Shown here piece by piece: positions 53,182 through 62,085 of a DNA stretch of 64,000 nt. The position numbers and the translations under genes were made by a program. The notes below the pieces were generated by a model, which saw only the letters and a program-made list of their open reading frames with translations, was not told the DNA's origin and did no database searches. Source of the DNA: Bradyrhizobium sp. (GTDB taxonomy: Bacteria > Pseudomonadota > Alphaproteobacteria > Rhizobiales > Xanthobacteraceae); the NCBI RefSeq assembly GCF_016219575.1, contig NZ_JACRMG010000009.1, forward strand, positions 806,001-870,000, in the 5' to 3' direction. How positions within the stretch are numbered: the stretch's first letter is position 1; each line of letters starts with the position of its first letter.

Positions 53182-53343
53182 AGCATGTTTCGAAAAAGCG
53201 CGAAGCCTGTTCCGAAAGGATCGGGCTCTAGCGAAAACCCCAGCTGACCCGCGTGCGGCGCAGTAGCAGTTGCAACCTTACCATGGTTGGCACGGTGTGT
53301 CGGCACGCGCTAGCTTTTCTCCAGAGCGAGTGCGGTGGGCAGA

Positions 53344-53577
53344 ATGGCAAAGAAGCGCGTTTCCAGCATTGAGTTGACCTGGCTCATCGTCGAGCAGATG
53401 AAGGACGACGGCAATTTCCAGAAGGGATTGTCGGTCGCCGTCATTCCCGATTCCCGGCTTGGCTGGCGCGCCGTCGTCGAAGCAAGAGCCCAGAGGCGTA
53501 TGACCCCGCGCGCCCAGCGGCGCTTTGCGGCCATGCAGAAGGAACTGCAGGAAACCTACGCGTTGAGCGGCGATTGA
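53344..53577 (+). CDS. Small basic hypothetical protein
   Basis: 77 residues from the ATG at 53344 (MAKKRVSSIELTWLIVEQMK), with DDGNFQKGLSVAVIPD, SRLGWRAVVEARAQRRMTPR and AQRRFAAMQKELQETYALSG. A mixed sheet-helix protein with basic helix near residues 48-62. An upstream in-frame GTG would add three residues. It is unrelated to its neighbours. Function unknown. Confidence 0.65.
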   Translation: MAKKRVSSIELTWLIVEQMKDDGNFQKGLSVAVIPDSRLGWRAVVEARAQRRMTPRAQRRFAAMQKELQETYALSGD

Positions 53578-53649
53578 AGCTGCATCTAGAAGGCAATCCA
53601 GGGTCTGTCCTTCCGAATCCCCGACTGGCGCCGCGACCCTGGCGTCTAT

Positions 53650-53673
53650 CCCCGCCGGCCTGTGCTGGCGGGG
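53650..53673 (+). terminator. Strong hairpin downstream of the small basic protein gene
   Basis: ccccgccggc (53650-53659) pairs with gctggcgggg (53664-53673) in ten pairs including one G-T, with a ctgt loop. It lies 73 nt after the small gene and is followed by a purine-rich stretch, not a T tract. A terminator or processing barrier is possible. Confidence 0.4.
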
Positions 53674-53696
53674 CAACGGGGGCAAAAGAGGCCGTT

Positions 53697-53850
53697 CCCC
53701 GGGGAGAGCTCGAAGTAAGCCGTAAAGCCATTGCGCGGGAAAGGCCGGGCTGTCCCGGCTGTACCTTTAGTTCAACCCGTGTGCATTTTCTGTAGCACTC
53801 TTCGCACACGGGACTGCGGGCGCAGTCGGCGCCCGGCCTTCCCTGCGCCC
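53697..53850. repeat. Large folded intergenic repeat element, Bradyrhizobium type
   Basis: About 150 nt starting ccccggggagagctcgaagt. Outer arms gcgcgggaaaggccgggc (53733-53750) and gcccggccttccctgcgc (53831-53848) pair in 16 of 18 positions. Inside, cccgtgtgc (53776-53784) pairs with gcacacggg. The cgaagtaagccgtaaagccattgcgc head is one I associate with repeats dispersed in Bradyrhizobium genomes. The position, upstream of dsbA with no ORF, and the two nested stems suggest a structured RNA or DNA cruciform. Confidence 0.7.
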
Positions 53851-54111
53851 TCTTCACAAGAGGGGGCCGACGAGATGCACAACCCGGGAAAATCATGCCG
53901 CGGGATCGTGGACGCTTGGCCCAACGCATGATTGAAGCGGTTTTCCCTGCGACACGCGAAGCGTCTCATGTCGCTTTGGTCGCCTCAACCGGGCTTGTAT
54001 TCCGCGACCCGGTGCCGCCGGGCAGGCCGTGGCCTTTATCGCCGCCGCGGCCTAAAGTCGGGCATCGGTAAGTTCCTGTCCTTCGATATCCCGCTGCTTC
54101 CGGAGTTCTCG

Positions 54112-54756
54112 TTGACCACCCGCCGCCGTGTGCTCCCCCTGCTCTGCCTTTCGCTCTTCGCCCTTGGCGATATCGCGCTTTCGATCCCGGCCCGGGCGCA
54201 GGGCGCCCTTGCCGTCGAGGTCGCCAAGCCGGTGTCGCTGCCGGACATCGCGATCGGCTCGCCCAAGGCGACGGTGACCATCACCGAATATGCCTCGATG
54301 AGCTGCCCGCATTGCGCCGCCTGGGGCGAGAATGTGTTTCCGATGCTGCGCTCGCGTTACATCGATACCGGCAAGGTGCGCTTCGTGTTCCGTGAATTCC
54401 CGCTCGACATCAAGGCGGCCGGCGCCTCGATGCTGGCGCGCTGCATCGCCAAGGGCGACGGCGAGCGATACTTCGCCGTGATTGCGACCATGTACCAGCA
54501 GCTCGATCCGCTGCTCGCCCGCACCAAGGATACCCTGATCCAGATCGGCAAGCTCAATGGCATGAGCGAGCAGGAGGTGGCGAACTGCGAAACCGATCAA
54601 TCCCTGCTCGACAAATTGAAGGCGGACCAGAAATTCGCGTTCGAGACGCTGAAGGTGGATTCCACGCCGACTTTCTTCGTCAACGGCCAGCGGCTCAAGG
54701 GCGCCATGTCCTTCGAGGAGCTGGAGGCGATCATCAAGCCGATGCTGAAGCGCTGA
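54112..54756 (+). CDS. DsbA family thiol-disulfide oxidoreductase
   Basis: 214 residues with a TTG start chosen because ggag lies 7 nt upstream and it yields a proper signal peptide (RRRVLPLLCLSLFALGDIALSIPARA). The thioredoxin fold has the redox site C65-P-H-C68 in EYASMSCPHCAAW, the helical insertion (LARCIAKGDGERYFAVIATMYQQLD), and the cis-Pro loop VDSTPTFFVNGQRLKGAMS. Oxidises or isomerises periplasmic Cys pairs; could serve the Cys-rich secreted protein encoded at 4483. The fold matches DsbA/BdbD-like single-domain proteins. Confidence 0.9.
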   Translation: MTTRRRVLPLLCLSLFALGDIALSIPARAQGALAVEVAKPVSLPDIAIGSPKATVTITEYASMSCPHCAAWGENVFPMLRSRYIDTGKVRFVFREFPLDIKAAGASMLARCIAKGDGERYFAVIATMYQQLDPLLARTKDTLIQIGKLNGMSEQEVANCETDQSLLDKLKADQKFAFETLKVDSTPTFFVNGQRLKGAMSFEELEAIIKPMLKR

Positions 54757-54774
54757 CAGCCGGCGCTTCCCTGC

Positions 54775-55506
54775 TCATGCCGCAAACAGCCGCACCGGCT
54801 GCTCGAAACCCTTGAGGGAAAAATCCCGCCCCTCACCGCTCACCATGCCGCTGCTGCGGTCTCGTACCGCCGAAGTCACGAGGATTTCGCCGGATTTCGC
54901 GGTTGCCTGTGCCCGCGCCGCGCGGTTTACCACCGTACCGACGGCGGTGAGGTCGCGGTGCGACTGGCCGAACTCGCCGAAATTGGTATCGCCGGAGTCG
55001 ATCCCGATGCCGATGCCGAGTTCGACGTCCCCAGCGCCGATTGTCTCCAGCAGCGCGTCGCGACGCTCGGCAAAGCGTTGCTGGATCGCGCGCGCAGCAA
55101 GCAGCGCCTGGGCCGCGTGGTCCCCCTGCTTGACCGGAAAATTGAAGATCGCGAGCACGGCATCGCCAATCGTCTTGTTGAGCAGGCCGTCATGGCGCCA
55201 GATCGCCGCGGCGCAGTCGTCGTAGAAGGCGTCCAGCAAGGAGGTCAGCCCCGCTTGCCCGATGTTCTGGGTCAGCGTGGTGTAGCCGCGCAGATCTGCG
55301 AACATGATGGTGGCGTCGATCGTGACCGCGCGCGCCTTCATGATCCTGGAGAAGGCCATCTCGCAGATCGTGCAGGTATTGGGGTTCATGCGGCTCGGCT
55401 TGACGCCGAACACCCGGAACGGAATCGAGAACGGCCCACGCAAGGCGATCGGCACATGGAGGTTCTGCCAGCAGCCCAGACACAGCGTGGCAGGTTCCGG
55501 GGTCAT
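54775..55506 (-). CDS. Soluble class III adenylate/guanylate cyclase with Cys-rich N-terminus
   Basis: 243 residues, no membrane segment. The N-terminus has CLGCW (C9-x2-C12) and CTIC (about 45-48), together a likely zinc site. The catalytic domain (about 60-243) has the metal motif ATIMFADLRGYTTLTQ, LNKTIGDAVLAIFNFP, LGIGIGIDSGDTNFGEFG and DLTAVGTVVNRAARAQ. The C-terminus LKGFEQPVRLFAA is the usual end. Substrate choice is not clear. A PilZ-domain gene lies just upstream in the same direction, so a second-messenger link is possible. Confidence 0.88.
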   Translation of the reverse strand: MTPEPATLCLGCWQNLHVPIALRGPFSIPFRVFGVKPSRMNPNTCTICEMAFSRIMKARAVTIDATIMFADLRGYTTLTQNIGQAGLTSLLDAFYDDCAAAIWRHDGLLNKTIGDAVLAIFNFPVKQGDHAAQALLAARAIQQRFAERRDALLETIGAGDVELGIGIGIDSGDTNFGEFGQSHRDLTAVGTVVNRAARAQATAKSGEILVTSAVRDRSSGMVSGEGRDFSLKGFEQPVRLFAA

Positions 55507-55574
55507 CGCATTCCCTCACAGGCGTCGGATCAGTCTATCACCGCGCACGCCCCGTGGTGCGGGATTTTGCGAAG

Positions 55575-55865
55575 TCAGGCCGGCGTCGGGTCGGCGGCTG
55601 CGCGCCTGGCGGCTTGCGGCGCCTCGACGAAGGTCACCCCGATCCGGTTCTGCTGGATCCAGGCGATGCGGCACTCGCGCACGATGGAGGCGTCGTTGGC
55701 CATCACCAGGCGGAAGCGCTGCGGCACGAAGGCGGGCTCGTTGACCTCGATGGCACAACCCTCGGCCGAGATATTGAGCATGGTGCAATGCATCACCGAT
55801 CCGCCCGACGACACGAAGGCGGGTTCGTTGATCTCGGTTCGCGGAAACCTGCGACGCTCTTCCAT
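55575..55865 (-). CDS. PilZ domain protein
   Basis: 96 residues from the ATG at 55865, a single PilZ domain. The c-di-GMP binding signatures are RRRFPR at residues 4-9 and N-I-S-A-E-G in MLNISAEGCAIEV. Closing strands include VMANDASIVRECRIAWIQQNRIGVTFVE. It probably binds c-di-GMP and transmits the signal to a partner. Longer in-frame starts reach back over noncoding sequence. 68 nt separate it from the cyclase gene. Confidence 0.88.
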   Translation of the reverse strand: MEERRRFPRTEINEPAFVSSGGSVMHCTMLNISAEGCAIEVNEPAFVPQRFRLVMANDASIVRECRIAWIQQNRIGVTFVEAPQAARRAAADPTPA

Positions 55866-56372
55866 TCCGTTCAGCCTGCTCTGGTCGGTACGCCGACCAT
55901 AGCGGCAAAGATTAAAGAAACCGCTCAGGCAGCGGCGGGTCCCGGCGGCGAAAACGAGGAAGTCGATGCGTTTGGCCAATTTGTGCGCGAGTCGAGTGCG
56001 ATCATGCTATCAGAGATAGCCGATCAGCGACCGATCCAGACAGTCCGGAGCGCGCATGCGGGTTCGCGCAAAATGTCTTCGTCTCGCCTTGGGTTCGACA
56101 TCAGTTTGACCGGCCGCGCGACGACCGAACGCGTCGAAGCGATGCGCGCATGCAACACCCGCCGGTCGAAAGGCAAGTTCCCCATAAGGCCCCGAGTAAG
56201 CCATTACTCGGGCGCGAGTCCGTCAGCGTTTGATCATGATTGGACGCAGATTGGAGGAGCCGCGCCGCTGCGGCAGGATAGCCGGGTGCCGCGCCTCTCA
56301 ACCTACCCCAGGGCAATGGTGCCCGGCTATTCGCAGCGGCGGCGCAGCCCGATTTCAGCGCGCAAGGCGGTA
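55866..56372. other. Gene-free region
   Basis: 507 nt between the PilZ gene and the second LTXXQ gene. Frames on either strand are short and Arg/Ala-rich like noncoding GC-rich DNA. The only clear structure is the hairpin at 56191-56212. The left end should hold the PilZ promoter. The composition and lack of a ribosome site suggest decayed sequence. Confidence 0.45.
56191..56212. repeat. Perfect 9-bp hairpin
   Basis: cccgagtaa (56191-56199) and ttactcggg (56204-56212) pair perfectly around gcca. No T tract follows on either strand. It lies about 160 nt beyond the 3' end of the LTXXQ gene (minus strand), so it could mark the end of that transcript or of an RNA not recognised here. Confidence 0.5.
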
Positions 56373-57170
56373 TCAATCCAGCCCGCGCTCGTGGCTCAGC
56401 CGCACCATCTCGTTGATGAAGTACTGCTTCTGCTTGTCGTCGAGGCTCAAAAACAGCGGCTCGGCGGCATCGGCCACGTTGCGCTGGTCGACGGCGCGGT
56501 CGTTGAGGAATTGCGCCTCGTTGCGCATCTGCTCGATGATGTCGTCGGGCGGATCGCGCTTGGCCCGCGCGATGCGCAGGTTCAGCCGCTCTGCGCCGTT
56601 GTTGCCGAGATAATGCATGGCGCTGTTGAAGGCGCTCCAGTGCTTCTCCTGCTCGGGCGTCAGGTTCAGCTCCTTCTTGATCCGCTCGATGTTGGCGTCG
56701 CTGTTGGAAACCATCTGCGCGGCGGTGAGCGCCGGCGCGCCCGCTTGGGTCAGCACCTGCGGCTGCTTGCCGGCCTTGGCGGCCGCCGTCTTCGCCGTCT
56801 TCGACTTGGACGCGTCAGACTTGTCGGACTTTGCAGCATCGGGCTTGGCGGCATCCTTTGCAGCATCTTGTTTGGCCGCCGGGTGCGCGGGCGCGGCCTT
56901 CTGATTTGTATTGCCACCGCCGGTAACCGCGCCGACGACGCCCCCAACTGCGCCGACCACGCCGCCGATGGCGCCACCAAGCACGCCGCCGATCGGGCCG
57001 GCCGCCTTGTTGCCCTCGCGCGCGCCTTTCTGCGCGCCCTCGACCAGGCCTTGTGCGTAAAGGGTCGCCGGGCCGAGCGCGACCGATGCGCCCACAAGCA
57101 TCACGGCGGTGACGCCGACGACGAAACGCAATCGCGATTGCGTGCGTGCGATCGGTTCATGACTGCTCAT
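56373..57170 (-). CDS. Spy/CpxP-type LTXXQ periplasmic protein with Lys/Ala-rich linker
   Basis: 265 residues. Signal peptide FVVGVTAVMLVGASVALGPATLYA, then a Gly-rich hydrophobic patch (GPIGGVLGGAIGGVVGAVGG, glycine-zipper-like), a Lys/Asp/Ala-rich linker (about 95-135) and a C-terminal helical domain with ELNLTPEQEKHWSAFNSAMHYLG and LSLDDKQKQYFINEMVRLSHERG, the LTXXQ-like signatures. The glycine zipper suggests membrane association. gaggag 8 nt before the ATG is a strong ribosome site. Related to the protein at 16485 by domain only. Confidence 0.82.
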   Translation of the reverse strand: MSSHEPIARTQSRLRFVVGVTAVMLVGASVALGPATLYAQGLVEGAQKGAREGNKAAGPIGGVLGGAIGGVVGAVGGVVGAVTGGGNTNQKAAPAHPAAKQDAAKDAAKPDAAKSDKSDASKSKTAKTAAAKAGKQPQVLTQAGAPALTAAQMVSNSDANIERIKKELNLTPEQEKHWSAFNSAMHYLGNNGAERLNLRIARAKRDPPDDIIEQMRNEAQFLNDRAVDQRNVADAAEPLFLSLDDKQKQYFINEMVRLSHERGLD

Positions 57171-57652
57171 TAATTGATCTCCTCGGTCGTTCCAGAGAAC
57201 TGGCGTGTGCGGGTCATTGCGGCGGGAATCTGCGGAGGCCTGAGATTACCGCCACGGCGGCGAATTCGTCTACCGCTGCGCTCTTCGGTTCCGCAGCGGG
57301 AAAAACTTGTGAGGCGAACAAGTTACACACGCCGTACCCAGCCGGCGGCCGATCGCGATGCATTTGGTTGCGGATCATGATTGCGGATCATCGTCGCTCG
57401 TGTGCAGCGCAATATGCGACGGAGAGATTATTGACGATCGTACAAGCAACCAATCGCCGCGACGCAGTGCCGCGGATTTGTACACAACGTTAGTTCAATG
57501 AAGGCGCCAAAGCTGCTTTCTCGACAGATGCGAACAATTCTGCTCTGATCTCACTACAAAATCTCCGCTGCCGCACCGCGTTTCGACGTTAGATGTGCAG
57601 GACGGAAGGAGACAAAAAAAGCAAGAATTTGGCACAGCAAAGAGGAAACGCC
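57171..57652. promoter_or_regulatory. Divergent control region of the LTXXQ gene and the ABC operon
   Basis: 482 nt with no credible gene. It contains a tandem 11-nt direct repeat, ttgcggatcat at 57368-57378 and 57381-57391, with a 13-nt period. The right third is relatively AT-rich (caattctgctctgatctcac) and ends in agaggaaacg, the ribosome site of the solute-binding protein gene. The operon promoter must lie here; no single -35/-10 pair stands out. Confidence 0.5.
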
Positions 57653-58993
57653 ATGTCCCGGAAGAAGCTCTCTCGCCGACAATTCGTTGCTGCCACTGCG
57701 ATGACATCTGCTGCGATGATCACCGCGCCCTATGTCCGCGGCGCCCATGCCGCCGGCAAGCTCTCGATCGGATTCTGGGACCATTGGGTGCCCGGCGCCA
57801 ACAAGGCTTCCACCGACATCGTCAATGCCTGGGCCGAGAAAGAGAAGGTCGAGGTTCAGATCGACTACATCCCGAGTCAGGGCAACAAGATCCTGCTGAC
57901 CATCGCAGCCGAAGCGCAGGCCAAGTCCGGCCACGACATTCTCGCGATGCCGACCTGGCTGCCGCATGCGCATACCGAACAACTCGAGCCCATGAACGAT
58001 CTCATGGGCGACCTCATCAAGCAGAACGGCGAACCGAACGGCACCGTGAAATACCTCGGCCAGGCCAAGGGCAAATGGCACGCGGTTCCCGCCAGCGTCG
58101 GCAGCCAGATCAAGGGGCCCTGCTCCCGCATCGATCTGATGAAGAAGCATGCCGGCATCGACGTGCAGGCACTTTATCCCGCCGGCCAGGCGCCCAAGGC
58201 CGACAGCTGGACCCTCGATACGTTCCTGAAGGCCGCTGAGGCTTGCCACAAAGGTGGCGTGCCTTTCGGCATCGGACTTGGCGAGACCAGCGACAATGTC
58301 GACACAGCAGGCGCGATCTTCCACTCCTTTGGCGCGGCCCTCGTCGATGAGAAGGGCAACCTCACCGTCAAGACCGACGCGGTGCGACAGGCACTCGAAT
58401 ACTACAAGAAGCTGATCGCCTTCCTGCCGCCGGATGCCGGCGCATGGGACGACTCTTCGAACAACAAATGGCTGGTCTCCGGCAGGGGTGCATTGATCAT
58501 GAACCCGCCGAGCGCCTGGGCGGTTGCCAGGCGCGACGCGCCGCAGGTCGCCGAGCAGTGCTGGACTCACGGCTTCCCGTCGGGGCCCAAGGGCCGCTTT
58601 GCGCCGTACATCGGCTACTTCTGGGGCACCTGGGCGTTCTCCAAGAACAAGGAAGCGGCCAAGAGCGTGCTCAGAGCCCTTTCGCAGGCGGATGCGATCG
58701 AGAAGATGTGCGTGGCGAGCGGCGGCTACGACCTGCCCTGCTACGAAAAGCTGACCACGTTGAAGGTCTGGCAGGAGGAAGCGCCGCCCAAGGGCACGCT
58801 CTACCACTACCCGAACCCGCATAACCACCAGACGCTCTCGATCGCTGCATCACCCGCGCCGCCGAAGATCGCCCAGCAGATCTATACGCAGGCGACGCTG
58901 ACCAAGATGTGCCTGCGCCATGCGCAGGGCGAAGCGATGGAAAAGACACTCGCGTGGGCCGAAGGCGAGTGCGAAGGCTTCATGCGGAGCTGA
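57653..58993 (+). CDS. ABC transporter solute-binding protein, Tat-exported
   Basis: 446 residues, family 1 solute-binding fold. The N-terminus KKLSRRQFVAATAMTSAAMI has a twin-arginine motif S-R-R-Q-F-V (residues 7-12) and a cleavage region at GAHA, so it is folded before export. Mature protein opens GKLSIGFWDHWVPGANKA and carries lobes typical of sugar/oligosaccharide-binding proteins (NAWAEKEKVEVQIDYIP; RGALIMNPPSAWAVARR; YIGYFWGTWAFSKNKEAAK). The linked transporter parts are MalFGK-like, but the substrate is not shown; the amidase and hydroxyacid dehydrogenase downstream hint at an amide or hydroxyacid compound. Confidence 0.93.
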   Translation: MSRKKLSRRQFVAATAMTSAAMITAPYVRGAHAAGKLSIGFWDHWVPGANKASTDIVNAWAEKEKVEVQIDYIPSQGNKILLTIAAEAQAKSGHDILAMPTWLPHAHTEQLEPMNDLMGDLIKQNGEPNGTVKYLGQAKGKWHAVPASVGSQIKGPCSRIDLMKKHAGIDVQALYPAGQAPKADSWTLDTFLKAAEACHKGGVPFGIGLGETSDNVDTAGAIFHSFGAALVDEKGNLTVKTDAVRQALEYYKKLIAFLPPDAGAWDDSSNNKWLVSGRGALIMNPPSAWAVARRDAPQVAEQCWTHGFPSGPKGRFAPYIGYFWGTWAFSKNKEAAKSVLRALSQADAIEKMCVASGGYDLPCYEKLTTLKVWQEEAPPKGTLYHYPNPHNHQTLSIAASPAPPKIAQQIYTQATLTKMCLRHAQGEAMEKTLAWAEGECEGFMRS

Positions 58994-59006
58994 CGGACGG
59001 GATACA

Positions 59007-59053
59007 TGGCGGCCTGTCGATGGCAGGCCGCCAGTCCGCGATCAATCGCGGAC
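59007..59053 (+). promoter_or_regulatory. Two tandem stem-loops after the solute-binding protein gene
   Basis: First stem: tggcggcctg (59007-59016) with caggccgcca (59024-59033), perfect 10 bp, 7-nt loop. Second stem: gtccgcg (59034-59040) with cgcggac (59047-59053), perfect 7 bp, 6-nt loop, directly abutting. They sit in the 104-nt gap between the binding-protein and first permease genes. Such structures commonly protect the 3' end of a highly expressed binding-protein mRNA while limiting downstream expression. Confidence 0.75.
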
Positions 59054-59097
59054 TCCCGGGGAAGCCAATAGAAACGTGACAGGGGTGAAAACAGACC

Positions 59098-60036
59098 ATG
59101 GCTGACGTCGCATTGCAGCCGAACCGCGCCGCAACCGCGCAAGCCGCGCGCAAACGCTCCAGTCTGCAGAGTGTGCTCCAGCGCAAATCGACAATAGCGT
59201 TCCTGATGGCGCTGCCGCTGATCCTGCTGATCGCGACCCTGGTGATCTATCCCGCCTTTTACGCGTTGCACCTGGCGACGTTGAACAAGTCGATGGCGCG
59301 CTTCGTCGGGCTTGGCAATTTCGAGTTCCTGTTCAAGCGCGAGACGTTCTGGCTCGTCGTCAAGCAGTCCTGCATCTTTGCGATCACGGCTGTGATGTTC
59401 AAGGCGCTGCTCGGCTTCATCATCGCGCATTTCGTCCACAACATCCCGGCCAAAGGCCAGCGCAAATGGCGCGGCATGCTGCTGGTGCCGTGGGTGATCC
59501 CGCCGGCGATGAGCACGCTGGCCTGGCTGTGGCTGTTCGATCCCTCCTACAGCGCGTTCAATTACACGTTGTCGTTCTTCGGAATCGGGCCGATCCCGTG
59601 GACCGGCGATGCCTATTGGGCGCGTTTCTCGGTGATCCTCGTCAACATCTGGGTTGGCGCGCCCTTCTTCATGATCATGTATCTCGCGGCACTGAAATCC
59701 GTGCCGGACCAGCTCTACGAGGCCGCCGCCATCGACGGCGCCAACTGGTGGCAGCGCATCTGGTACGTGACGCTGCCGATGATGCGGAACATCATCGCGA
59801 TCACGACGCTGTTCTCGCTGATCGTCACCTTCGCCAACTTCGACATCGTCCGCATCCTGACCGCGGGCGGCCCGCTCGATCATACCCACATCTTCGCGAC
59901 ATGGGCGTTCCGGGTCGGCATCGAGGGCAGCGACATTCCGCTGGGTGCCAGCGTCTCTCTCTTCATGGTGCCGATCCTGGCGGTCGCAGCGATCTTCATC
60001 CTGCGCGATATCTCCAAACGCGGGAATGAAGCCTGA
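59098..60036 (+). CDS. ABC transporter permease (MalF-like)
   Basis: 312 residues, six predicted membrane segments, the first at about 35-57 (FLMALPLILLIATLVIYPAFYAL). The EAA motif that contacts the ATPase is LYEAAAIDGANWWQRIWYVTLP (about 205-226). A long N-terminal cytoplasmic part (residues 1-30) is rich in Ala/Arg. Its stop overlaps the next start as TGATG. Sugar-type uptake permease by family. Confidence 0.94.
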   Translation: MADVALQPNRAATAQAARKRSSLQSVLQRKSTIAFLMALPLILLIATLVIYPAFYALHLATLNKSMARFVGLGNFEFLFKRETFWLVVKQSCIFAITAVMFKALLGFIIAHFVHNIPAKGQRKWRGMLLVPWVIPPAMSTLAWLWLFDPSYSAFNYTLSFFGIGPIPWTGDAYWARFSVILVNIWVGAPFFMIMYLAALKSVPDQLYEAAAIDGANWWQRIWYVTLPMMRNIIAITTLFSLIVTFANFDIVRILTAGGPLDHTHIFATWAFRVGIEGSDIPLGASVSLFMVPILAVAAIFILRDISKRGNEA

Positions 60037-60947
60037 TGACCACGTTGACCATCGACAAGGCCGGACCGACCCGCAAGGCCAAGTACGGCAGCATGAGCCG
60101 CGACCGCGCCTGGGCGCTGCGCTGGTCGTATTTCTTCCTGATCATTTTTGCGATCTTCTCGCTGACGCCGCCGATCTACATGCTGATCACGTCGCTGAAG
60201 AGCAGCGCGGAGATTTCTGCGGCGACCAATCCGTGGTGGGTGTTTCACCCGACGCTCGAAAACTACGTGGGGCTGCTGACCTCGAACCAGTTCCTGCGCT
60301 TCTTCTGGAACTCGGCGATGGTCTCGATCTTCGTGGTCACCATCACCATGCTGATCTCGGTGCCGGCGGCTTTCGCGCTGGCGCGGATGCGGTTCTGGGG
60401 TTCAACGGTTCTCGCTACCGGCGTCTTTCTGACCTATCTCATTCCGGAGACGTTGCTCTTCATTCCGCTGTTCAAGATGTTCGCGGTGTTCGGCGACTTC
60501 ACCGGCATCCAGCTCATCAACAAGTGGTATGTGCTGCTGATCCTGTATCCGACCCTGACGGTGCCGTTCTGCACCTGGATCATGATCGGCTATTTCGCCT
60601 CGATCCCGAAGGAGCTCGATGAAGCTGCCATCATCGACGGCGCGTCCTGGTTCCAGACCCTGACGCGGATATTCATTCCGGTGGCGCTGCCCGGCCTGAT
60701 CGCGGCGACGATCTTCGCCTTCACGGTCTCCTGGGCGCAATTCCTCTATCCGCTGGTGTTCACGACGTCGACCGACCAGCTGGTGATGCCGGTCGGCATC
60801 ATCACCACCCTGATCAAGGGCGACGTCTTCAACTGGGGACAGATCATGACGGGCGCCCTGCTCGGCGCCGCGCCTCCGCTGATCATCTACGCATTCCTGA
60901 TGGACTACTACATTGCCGGCCTCACCGCCGGTGCGACAAAGGGTTGA
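60036..60947 (+). CDS. ABC transporter permease (MalG-like)
   Basis: 303 residues with six membrane segments, the first at about 30-52 ([23 protein letters not shown]). EAA motif: [23 protein letters not shown] (about 190-212). Start overlaps the upstream stop by one base, ensuring coupled synthesis with the partner. Ends TAGATKG, 7 nt before the ATPase ATG. Confidence 0.94.
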   Translation: MTTLTIDKAGPTRKAKYGSMSRDRAWALRWSYFFLIIFAIFSLTPPIYMLITSLKSSAEISAATNPWWVFHPTLENYVGLLTSNQFLRFFWNSAMVSIFVVTITMLISVPAAFALARMRFWGSTVLATGVFLTYLIPETLLFIPLFKMFAVFGDFTGIQLINKWYVLLILYPTLTVPFCTWIMIGYFASIPKELDEAAIIDGASWFQTLTRIFIPVALPGLIAATIFAFTVSWAQFLYPLVFTTSTDQLVMPVGIITTLIKGDVFNWGQIMTGALLGAAPPLIIYAFLMDYYIAGLTAGATKG

Positions 60948-60954
60948 GGGACTC

Positions 60955-62055
<1,101 letters not shown>

Positions 62056-62085
62056 CGGCGCACAAGGCATCACCAAGGGCAGGAA

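Noticed and set aside
57627..57652. Sigma-54 promoter (tggcac at 57630) upstream of the ABC operon
   Set aside because: The expected TTGC element at the right spacing is missing; the downstream sequence is the ribosome site.
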